Below are positions 58,231 to 64,000 of a stretch of DNA of 64,000 bases, one piece after another; position 1 is the stretch's first letter; each line of letters begins with the position of its first letter. A program made the position numbers and the translations under genes. Under the pieces are notes generated by a model. The model saw nothing but the letters and a program-made list of their open reading frames with translations. It was not told the origin of the DNA and made no database searches. Source of the DNA: an uncultured Salinisphaerales bacterium (lineage in GTDB: Bacteria; Pseudomonadota; Gammaproteobacteria; Nevskiales; CAJXLF01); assembly GCA_913055805.1 (NCBI GenBank), contig CAJXLF010000005.1, forward strand, positions 124,001-188,000, written 5' to 3'.

Positions 58231-58935
58231 ATGTGGGCGATCCTGGTGGCAGCAGGCCGGGGGGCGCGTATGGGCGGTGATCTGCCCAAGCAGTACCAGC
58301 TCCTGGCGGGCAAGCCGATAATCGAGCGCAGCCTGCGTGCCCTGGAGGCTGCGCAGGCGGTTAACGGCATCATGGTGGTGCTCGGGCAGAACGATGAACA
58401 CTGGGACAAACTTAAGCTGCGCTGCAGTAAACCGCTGAAAACCGTGTTGGGTGGGGCAGAACGCGCCGATTCGGTATTGTCCGGCCTTGATGCCCTGGCC
58501 AGTGAATGTGGCAAGGACGACTGGGTGATGGTGCACGATGCCGCGCGGCCCTGTCTGGATCCTGCCCTGGTAGACCGGCTGGAGGCGGCGCTGATGGGGC
58601 ACCCCTGTGGTGGACTGCTGGCGATACCGGTGCGCGACACCCTCAAGCAGGTTCGGGAGGGTGAGGTCGTGGCAACCCTGGACCGCGCACAGCTGTGGCA
58701 GGCCCAGACACCCCAGGTGTATCGTTATGACCTGCTCAGGCAGGCGCTGCTGCAGGCCAGCGACAAGGGCGTCCAGGTGACTGATGAAACCATGGCCATG
58801 GAGCTCGCCGGCTATCATCCCAGGATCGTTGAGGGGGCGGCCGGCAACATCAAGATTACTGTACCCGAGGATATGCTCCTGGCCGAGTTTCTGCTCGACC
58901 GGGCAGGCATGGACCCGCTGGAACTGGATCTCTGA
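58231..58935 (+). CDS. ispD: 2-C-methyl-D-erythritol 4-phosphate cytidylyltransferase
   Basis: This 234-residue enzyme adds CMP to MEP, the third step of the non-mevalonate pathway. WAILVAAGRGARMGGDLPKQ at residues 2-21 is the nucleotide loop; VLGGAERADSVLSGL near 74, VMVHDAARPCLDP near 99 and PVRDTLKQV near 134 follow; WQAQTPQVYRYDLL and KITVPEDMLLAE complete the family pattern. ATG 58231 is chosen because the residues upstream in this frame overlap ftsB and lie outside the fold. Its stop overlaps ispF by one base (TGATG). Confidence 0.97.
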   Translation: MWAILVAAGRGARMGGDLPKQYQLLAGKPIIERSLRALEAAQAVNGIMVVLGQNDEHWDKLKLRCSKPLKTVLGGAERADSVLSGLDALASECGKDDWVMVHDAARPCLDPALVDRLEAALMGHPCGGLLAIPVRDTLKQVREGEVVATLDRAQLWQAQTPQVYRYDLLRQALLQASDKGVQVTDETMAMELAGYHPRIVEGAAGNIKITVPEDMLLAEFLLDRAGMDPLELDL

Positions 58936-59408
58936 TGCGCATAGGGCATGGCTACGATGTTCACCGTTTCGGTCCGGGCGACCATGTCATGTTGGCCGGC
59001 GTCAGTGTGCCCTGCGAATTTGGCGTGATCGCACACTCCGATGGCGATGTGCTGCTGCATGCGCTCTGTGATGCCCTGCTAGGTGCGTCCGGGCTCGGGG
59101 ATATTGGCCAGCATTTTCCGGACAGTGATCCGGCCTGGAAAGGTGCGGATAGCCGTCAACTGCTGGCTCAGGTACTGATGATGCTGACGGCACAGGGTTT
59201 CAGGCCGGGCAATGTGGATCTCACCCTGGTCGCGCAGACGCCGCGGGTGGCGGATTATATTGCCGTCATGCGCAAAACCCTGGCAGCTGATCTGTCTCTG
59301 TCGGAGTCACGGGTCAATATCAAGGCGACAACCACGGAGGGCCTGGGTCCGTTTGGACGCAAGGAAGGTCTGGCGGCGCATGCGGTCGTCTTGCTGGAAG
59401 ATAGCTAG
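58935..59408 (+). CDS. ispF: 2-C-methyl-D-erythritol 2,4-cyclodiphosphate synthase
   Basis: This 157-residue trimeric enzyme makes the cyclic diphosphate of the MEP pathway. RIGHGYDVHRFG has the zinc-binding Asp8 and His10, and GVIAHSDGDVLLHALCDALLGA has the third zinc His near 42. GDIGQHFPDSDPAWKGADSR near 56 and a late IKATTTEGLGPFGRKEGLAAHA segment complete the active site. The length is typical. It is coupled to ispD by TGATG. In many gammaproteobacteria truD follows here; instead a minus-strand Smr gene converges with nine bases between stops. Confidence 0.98.
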   Translation: MRIGHGYDVHRFGPGDHVMLAGVSVPCEFGVIAHSDGDVLLHALCDALLGASGLGDIGQHFPDSDPAWKGADSRQLLAQVLMMLTAQGFRPGNVDLTLVAQTPRVADYIAVMRKTLAADLSLSESRVNIKATTTEGLGPFGRKEGLAAHAVVLLEDS

Positions 59409-59417
59409 TCTGGTCCA

Positions 59418-59999
59418 TCACTGTCTGGGGCCGCGAAGCAGAACATAGACCGCGCCCGTGCCCCCGTCCTCCGGTCGGGCGCTGCAAAACGCCATGACCT
59501 CACTCCGTTGCCGTAGCCAGTAATCCACTCGTGCCTTGAGTACGGGTCCGCGATTGCCTGATCCGCGGCCCTTGCCATGAATAATGCGTACACAACGCCA
59601 GGACGCCTGCTCACAGTGCTGCAGAAATTCCGTTAATGCCGGGCGTGCGGTTTCTACTGTGCAGCCATGCAGATCCAGTTCACCCTGTAGCCGATACTGG
59701 CCGCGACGCAGCTTGCGCAGGGTGCTGATCTGTACGCCGTTATAGCGGTAGCTGAGTTCTTCTCCGCTTTCCATATCGAAGTCGTCAAGCCATTCCGGAG
59801 GTGGATCAAGCAGTTGCTCCATGACCGCGACATCGTCCGCTTCGCGCATGCGTGCCTGTGGTCTGGGTGGGCGCTTGCGCACATGGTGGCGGTTGCTGGC
59901 GCGCAGGGGCGCGGCATCAGCCACGGCCTGACGAAACAGTGCGCTATCTTCCTCGCCGGAAGAGCCGGAGGGGGATTCCGGTGTTTTTTTACGGGCCAT
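59418..59999 (-). CDS. Smr-domain protein (SmrA/SmrB-like)
   Basis: This 193-residue protein has a variable, charged N-terminal half (1-95, with many Arg, Asp and Pro) and a C-terminal Smr domain. GELDLHGCTVETARPALTEFL near residue 107 is the first hallmark (LDLHG), VRIIHGKGRGSGNRGPVLK near 137 the second (HGKG), and AFCSARPEDGGTGAVYVLL near 171 the third. Smr domains are nucleases; SmrB cuts mRNA at collided ribosomes in E. coli, while SmrA acts on nucleic acid. Which group this belongs to is not settled by eye. It is on its own on the minus strand, divergent from surE with 86 bases between starts. Confidence 0.93.
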   Translation of the reverse strand: MARKKTPESPSGSSGEEDSALFRQAVADAAPLRASNRHHVRKRPPRPQARMREADDVAVMEQLLDPPPEWLDDFDMESGEELSYRYNGVQISTLRKLRRGQYRLQGELDLHGCTVETARPALTEFLQHCEQASWRCVRIIHGKGRGSGNRGPVLKARVDYWLRQRSEVMAFCSARPEDGGTGAVYVLLRGPRQ

Positions 60000-60048
60000 C
60001 AGCAGGAAACTCTACGGCTTGTGCATGGATATAGGGTAAGATGACGGC

Positions 60049-60067
60049 ACGCACGGGTCGAGTGCGT
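60049..60067. repeat. Inverted repeat in the surE leader
   Basis: ACGCAC and GTGCGT are exact complements seven bases apart, 19 bases before the surE ATG and just downstream of a TAAGAT hexamer at 60037. It could be a small leader hairpin or operator. Chance cannot be excluded at this length. Confidence 0.35.
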
Positions 60068-60085
60068 AAAACTCTAAGTAGCAAT

Positions 60086-60832
60086 ATGCACATCCTGGTA
60101 AGTAACGACGACGGCTACGAGTCATCGGGCATTCGTTGCCTGATGAAAGCTCTGAGGCCGATGGGCAAAATCACGGTAGTGGCACCAGAGCGTAATCGCA
60201 GTGGTGCCAGTAATTCCCTTACTCTGGATATGCCGCTGCGCATCCGGCGTCATGCCGATGCTGTCGTCAGCGTTGATGGTACGCCTACCGATTGCGTACA
60301 CCTGGCCATTACGGGGTTGCTGGACGAAGAGCCTGACATGGTGGTCTCAGGCATTAACGAGGGCGCCAACCTTGGCGACGATGTCCTCTATTCCGGCACT
60401 GTGGCTGCCGCGACCGAAGGACGTTTTCTGGGATTACCGGCCATCGCCATCTCCAATGTTTCACTCAAGCCCAGGCATATGGGGACGGCCGGCAAAGTGG
60501 CGTCCCGCCTTGTCGAAATGCTGGCTGAGCACCCGTTGCCCGCGGACAGCATTCTGAATGTGAACGTCCCTGATCTACCCTGGGAGGCTATTCGGGGTTA
60601 CAAGGCCACCCGTCTGGGGCATCGACACAGGGCAGAGCCTGTGATCAAGGACAGCGATCCGCGTGGACGCCCGATTTACTGGATCGGTCCAGCCGGGGAG
60701 GAACAGGATGCCGGCCCGGATACCGATTTTCATGCCGTACGCGAAGGCTATGTGTCGATCACACCCCTGAAGATTGACCTCACCCGGCATGACGCCTTGC
60801 CTTCGATCCGTGACTGGATAGAGCAGATATGA
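60086..60832 (+). CDS. surE: 5'/3'-nucleotidase SurE
   Basis: This 248-residue metal-dependent phosphatase removes phosphate from nucleoside monophosphates and is tied to stationary-phase survival. [18 protein letters not shown] at residues 2-19 has the metal-binding Asp pair; [17 protein letters not shown] near 31 has the phosphate-binding Ser, and [26 protein letters not shown] near 88 the Asn ligand. ATG 60086 gives the family N-terminus. It leads the surE-pcm-(VTT)-nlpD-rpoS unit, in which adjacent genes overlap or nearly touch. Confidence 0.97.
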   Translation: MHILVSNDDGYESSGIRCLMKALRPMGKITVVAPERNRSGASNSLTLDMPLRIRRHADAVVSVDGTPTDCVHLAITGLLDEEPDMVVSGINEGANLGDDVLYSGTVAAATEGRFLGLPAIAISNVSLKPRHMGTAGKVASRLVEMLAEHPLPADSILNVNVPDLPWEAIRGYKATRLGHRHRAEPVIKDSDPRGRPIYWIGPAGEEQDAGPDTDFHAVREGYVSITPLKIDLTRHDALPSIRDWIEQI

Positions 60833-61518
60833 GTCTGCTGCATCATCATGTGCTGGGACGTGGCATGGCCTCGGACCGCAGCCGCGCGCGCCTGGTCAAG
60901 GAATTGAAACGTGAAGGAATCATTCATTCGGACGTGCTCGAGGCTATTGGTACTGTACCGCGGCATGCTTTTGTCGATGAAGCGCTGACCAGTCGCGCTT
61001 ATGACAATACCGCGCTGCCGATCGGGCATGGGCAGACGATTTCCCAGCCTTACGTGGTCGCGCTTATGACGGAGCTGCTCATCGCCGAGTCCGATCTGCC
61101 AAAGTACGTGCTGGAAGTAGGTACCGGCAGCGGTTATCAGACAGCGGTACTGGCGGAACTGGGCATGACGGTTTATACGGTGGAACGCCTGGAGCCTTTG
61201 TACCAGCAGGCGCGGCAACGGTTGCGAGCAATGGGCTATCAGAAAGTACGTTGCCGTTTGAGCGACGGTAGTTGGGGCCTGCCGGATTACGCGCCCTTCG
61301 AGGCGATTATGGTGACGGCCGGAGGCGCCGAAGTGCCGCAGGCACTGAAGGAACAGTTAAGTGACGGCGGGCGCCTGGTAATGCCGGTAGGGCCACAGGG
61401 AAGCCAGCGCCTGGTGGTGCTGACACGCCGCGGTGACGTTTTCGAGGAAGAGCAACTCGACTGGGTGACATTTGTGCCTCTGGTGCGCGACGAGAATCAC
61501 AATGGGGCAAAAACCTGA
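60829..61518 (+). CDS. pcm: Protein-L-isoaspartate O-methyltransferase
   Basis: This 229-residue SAM enzyme methylates isoaspartyl residues in aged proteins for repair. A short variable N-terminus precedes [20 protein letters not shown] and [37 protein letters not shown] near 65 is the substrate region, and [19 protein letters not shown] near 94 is SAM motif [17 protein letters not shown] near 161 completes the fold. ATGA overlap with surE, as in E. coli, indicates coupling. The C-terminal DENHNGAKT tail is a little shorter than usual. Confidence 0.97.
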   Translation: MSLLHHHVLGRGMASDRSRARLVKELKREGIIHSDVLEAIGTVPRHAFVDEALTSRAYDNTALPIGHGQTISQPYVVALMTELLIAESDLPKYVLEVGTGSGYQTAVLAELGMTVYTVERLEPLYQQARQRLRAMGYQKVRCRLSDGSWGLPDYAPFEAIMVTAGGAEVPQALKEQLSDGGRLVMPVGPQGSQRLVVLTRRGDVFEEEQLDWVTFVPLVRDENHNGAKT

Positions 61519-62090
61519 TGTGGCGACGCCTGTATGACTGGACTCTGAGTCTTTCCGCGCATCCGCACGCGGTTTTCTGGCTGGCTGTTGTGGCCGTTGC
61601 AGAGGCTTCCTTCTTTCCCATCCCGCCCGAAGTACTGCTGGCGCCGATGGTGATGGCGCAGCGCGACCGTACATTGCGTTTGGCCATGATTACCACGGTA
61701 TTTTCCGTTATCGGTGGTGTTATCGGCTTCGCCATCGGTTATTTCCTGATTGACGTAATCACCCCCTGGCTACATAGCCTGAATTACTGGGATTACTACC
61801 TGCGTGTTCAGGAGTGGTATGCGGAATGGGGGTTCTGGGCAACCTTCCTGGCGGGTTTTACGCCGGTGCCTTACAAGATATTTACCATCGCTGCCGGCGC
61901 CGCCCATATGAACCTGCCGTTGTTCATACTCGCGTCATTGTTGAGTCGGGGTGCCCGTTATGCGTTGGTGGCGTATCTGGTACGCTGGGCCGGTCCGGCC
62001 ATGGAGCAGAGGCTGATCAAGTACATTGATGTGATCGGTTGGTTGCTGGTGGCACTGATTGTAATCGCCGTAGTCGTACACCAATGGTAG
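61518..62090 (+). CDS. VTT/DedA-like membrane protein (YqaA type)
   Basis: This 190-residue inner-membrane protein has a VTT (SNARE-associated/DedA) domain. VVAVAEASFFPIPPEVLLAPM at residues 24-44 is the re-entrant loop typical of the family, with Glu and Pro in the membrane, and a second loop, FLAGFTPVPYKIFTIAAGAA near 112-132, carries the other conserved half; about four membrane helices are seen. DedA-family members are linked to phospholipid or undecaprenyl phosphate recycling, but this YqaA subgroup has no proven substrate. Its position between pcm and nlpD, with TGATG overlap to pcm, matches the yqaA-like gene found in several gammaproteobacteria. Confidence 0.92.
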   Translation: MWRRLYDWTLSLSAHPHAVFWLAVVAVAEASFFPIPPEVLLAPMVMAQRDRTLRLAMITTVFSVIGGVIGFAIGYFLIDVITPWLHSLNYWDYYLRVQEWYAEWGFWATFLAGFTPVPYKIFTIAAGAAHMNLPLFILASLLSRGARYALVAYLVRWAGPAMEQRLIKYIDVIGWLLVALIVIAVVVHQW

Positions 62091-62098
62091 AGCTCAGG

Positions 62099-63028
62099 AT
62101 GCGGATTGCAGTTTTCACACTGCTGACCTGGATAGGCCTGCTGGCCGCATGCAGCACAACTTATTCGCCATTCCCGAAAACCGAGGAACATATTGTCGGT
62201 TCCGGGGATACACTCTATTCCATCGCCTTCGAGTACGATCTGGATTATCGCGATCTTGCTCGCTGGAATGGCATCAACCGTCCGTACAAAATCTACACCG
62301 GCCAGATGCTGGTGTTGCACCCCTATCATCCACTGGCGCGCAACAGTGTTTATGAGAGTGAGAGCGAGCAAAAGGCTGAGAAAACGCGCGGAAACAAGGT
62401 AGCGACCAAGCCGCTTGAAACGCGCAGTTCAGGTTCCGTTCGCGAAATCGAGGTAAAACCTGTCACGCCTCTGCCTCCGCCAGTCGCTACTTCGACTGAG
62501 CGGGTAGTGCAGGTCACACCCGGACAACAGGCCAGCGAAGAGGCAACGGCGGATGTGCCGCAAGAGGTGATGCCGGCTGAGCCGGCGGTCCCGCCACCGG
62601 AGCAGGTTGCCAAAGCCGAGCCGGTAGTGGCCACGCCTTCCTACAAGCAGACGGTAATCCCGGAATATGACGATCCCTGGATCTGGCCCATCCAGGGCAA
62701 GGTGCTGGACGCGTTTTCCGGCACCAACAAGGGTCTGGATATAGCCGGTCAGCCGGGTTCGCCGATACGTGCGACATCAGGCGGCAAGGTGGTTTACGCA
62801 GGTGAGGGGCTCAAGGGTTATGGGCTGTTGCTGATTATCAAGCATGACGATACTTATCTCAGCGCCTATGGCCACAATGAACGCTTGCTGGTTGTACAGG
62901 GTGAAAGCGTCAAACAGGGACAGCATATAGCCACGGTTGGCCGCGGACCGGAAAACCAGCCCATGGTGCATTTCGAGATCCGCCGCAATGGCAAGCCTGT
63001 CGACCCCAGCACGCTCTTGCCCAAATAG
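62099..63028 (+). CDS. nlpD: Murein hydrolase activator NlpD (LysM and degenerate M23 domain lipoprotein)
   Basis: This 309-residue outer-membrane lipoprotein has a lipobox (IGLLAAC, Cys near residue 18) after a short signal peptide. A LysM domain near residues 32-80 (HIVGSGDTLYSIAFEYDLDYRDL) binds peptidoglycan. A Pro/Lys/Val-rich linker follows, then an M23 (LytM) domain from about 205. In the domain NKGLDIAG replaces the catalytic HxGxD with Asn, so it should be inactive as a peptidase, as in E. coli NlpD, which activates AmiC during cell separation. ATG 62099 is used. rpoS lies 42 bases downstream; in E. coli its main promoter is inside nlpD. Confidence 0.95.
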   Translation: MRIAVFTLLTWIGLLAACSTTYSPFPKTEEHIVGSGDTLYSIAFEYDLDYRDLARWNGINRPYKIYTGQMLVLHPYHPLARNSVYESESEQKAEKTRGNKVATKPLETRSSGSVREIEVKPVTPLPPPVATSTERVVQVTPGQQASEEATADVPQEVMPAEPAVPPPEQVAKAEPVVATPSYKQTVIPEYDDPWIWPIQGKVLDAFSGTNKGLDIAGQPGSPIRATSGGKVVYAGEGLKGYGLLLIIKHDDTYLSAYGHNERLLVVQGESVKQGQHIATVGRGPENQPMVHFEIRRNGKPVDPSTLLPK

Positions 63029-63070
63029 CCCGAGCTAGGCGACAAACCACAGTATTGGTAGTCTGTAGCC

Positions 63071-63955
63071 ATGGTTGCCAAGTCCGGAAACAAGGGGAAA
63101 CAGCGTGGCAGGGCGGATTTCTCGCCTGACGCGACACAGCTGTATCTCAACGAAATAGGCTTTTCAGCGCTGTTAACGCCTGAGGAAGAAATCCAGCTGG
63201 GAAAACGCGTGCAGCAGGGAGATCCTCAGGCACGCAAGCGCATGATCGAAAGCAATCTGCGTCTGGTGGTACGTATAGCCCGAAACTATCTGGGCCGTGG
63301 TTTGCCGCTGCTGGATCTGGTGGAAGAGGGCAATCTGGGGTTGATACGCGCCGTCGAGAAGTTTGATCCCGAACTTGGTTTCCGTTTTTCCACCTATGCC
63401 ACCTGGTGGATTCGTCAAAGCATAGAGCGTGGTCTGATCAACCAGTCCCGCACCGTGCGATTGCCGATCCACGTGGTCAAGGAATTGCATTCCTTTATCC
63501 GTACCGACCGGCGTCTGGCCCAAACCCTGGAGCGCGAGCCCAGCCTTGAGGAACTGGCCAACGCTTTCCATAGTTCGCTGCCCGATGTGCAGCGTATGCG
63601 CTCGTTGCGCGAGCCCATTACCTCCGCCGATGCGAGTCTGGATCAGGATTCCGAGCACAATCTGCTTGATGCGCTGGCGGACGAACACGCCCATATGCCT
63701 GATGCCTATCTTGAAGTGGACGATATGCGTGATGTCCTGCATCGCTGGCTCAAACAGCTGCCGGACAAGCAGCGTGTGGTCATCATGCGCCGCTTCGGGC
63801 TTGAGCGTGGCGAGATTGCCACCCTGGAACAACTGGGGGAAGAGCTGGGCGTGACGCGTGAGCGCGTACGCCAGATTCAGACTGAAGCACTGAAGCGCCT
63901 GCGCAAATTCATCAAGCGGGCAGGGCTGAACCAGGATCAGCTGCTCGACGGTTAA
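63071..63955 (+). CDS. rpoS: RNA polymerase sigma factor RpoS, short form
   Basis: This 294-residue group 2 sigma factor directs the general stress and stationary-phase response. Region 1.2 starts [21 protein letters not shown]; region 2 has [39 protein letters not shown] and [17 protein letters not shown] for -10 recognition and melting; region 4 has [21 protein letters not shown] for the -35. It is about 36 residues shorter than the 330-residue E. coli protein, mostly at the N-terminus. ATG 63071 is the only good start before the conserved block. It follows nlpD, which supports RpoS over RpoD or RpoH. The last 45 bases of the window after it show nothing recognisable. Confidence 0.97.
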   Translation: MVAKSGNKGKQRGRADFSPDATQLYLNEIGFSALLTPEEEIQLGKRVQQGDPQARKRMIESNLRLVVRIARNYLGRGLPLLDLVEEGNLGLIRAVEKFDPELGFRFSTYATWWIRQSIERGLINQSRTVRLPIHVVKELHSFIRTDRRLAQTLEREPSLEELANAFHSSLPDVQRMRSLREPITSADASLDQDSEHNLLDALADEHAHMPDAYLEVDDMRDVLHRWLKQLPDKQRVVIMRRFGLERGEIATLEQLGEELGVTRERVRQIQTEALKRLRKFIKRAGLNQDQLLDG

Positions 63956-64000
63956 AAGAAGGCCGCAAGCGTCTGAAATCGCTGCAAACCTCCCCCTTGA

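Overview
The window is one continuous piece of a gammaproteobacterial chromosome. The right two thirds carry the conserved gammaproteobacterial block map-rpsB-tsf-pyrH-frr-uppS-cdsA-dxr-rseP-bamA-skp-lpxD-fabZ-lpxA-lpxB-rnhB-dnaE-accA-tilS-pyrG-kdsA-eno-ftsB-ispD-ispF...surE-pcm-nlpD-rpoS. Lipid A and KDO genes show a Gram-negative envelope. A class I fructose-bisphosphate aldolase, and an Smr gene where truD often sits, suggest a lineage outside the Enterobacterales, perhaps Chromatiales-like; that placement is inference. No insertion sequence, CRISPR array, phage gene or rRNA was seen.

Region 1 (1-21455) is a Wzx/Wzy-type exopolysaccharide or capsule locus, already in progress at the left edge. 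It holds a partial sugar methyltransferase, a GT8-GT2 fusion glycosyltransferase, stand-alone GT8, GT2 and GT4 enzymes, two tandem membrane acyltransferases, an FkbM methyltransferase broken at a C7 tract, and two O-antigen polymerase/ligase-like membrane proteins. The assembly and export genes follow: a WcaJ/WbaP-type priming transferase, an outer-membrane beta-barrel, a short Wza-type OPX protein, a Wzc-type co-polymerase/tyrosine kinase, a TPR protein, the second polymerase/ligase and a secreted FecR-domain protein with a proline-rich tail. The genes nearly all run on the + strand with short gaps or 1-4 base overlaps. No flippase lies in the window.

Region 2 (21477-26160) holds tRNA-Pro(CGG) and ispB on the minus strand, then a small secreted helix-hairpin-helix protein, tRNA-Ser(TGA), class I aldolase and a cNMP-binding patatin-like protein on the plus strand. 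Two clear intrinsic terminators separate units here.

Region 3 (26166-33323, minus strand) is map-glnD-dapC-dapD-ArsC/Spx-like-dapE: nitrogen-status sensing followed by three steps of the succinylase lysine/diaminopimelate pathway.

Region 4 (33424-59408, plus strand) covers translation (rpsB, tsf, frr), UMP kinase, isoprenoid and undecaprenyl synthesis (dxr, ispD, ispF, uppS), phospholipid synthesis (cdsA, accA, fabZ), outer-membrane assembly (rseP, bamA, skp), lipid A and KDO (lpxD, lpxA, lpxB, kdsA), replication and RNA metabolism (dnaE, rnhB, tilS), pyrG, eno and ftsB. Region 5 (59418-63955) is a lone minus-strand Smr gene, then surE-pcm-VTT membrane protein-nlpD-rpoS.

The points most worth checking are a KdsA of the metal-dependent sequence type with Asp at the usual Cys ligand position, the possible pairing of a short OPX protein with a beta-barrel, the GT8-GT2 fusion with separate paralogues of each half, the C7 frameshift, the twin 13-mers upstream of the rpsB promoter, and an inverted repeat that contains both divergent -35 boxes of ispB and the HhH gene. 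No wholly new system is demonstrated.
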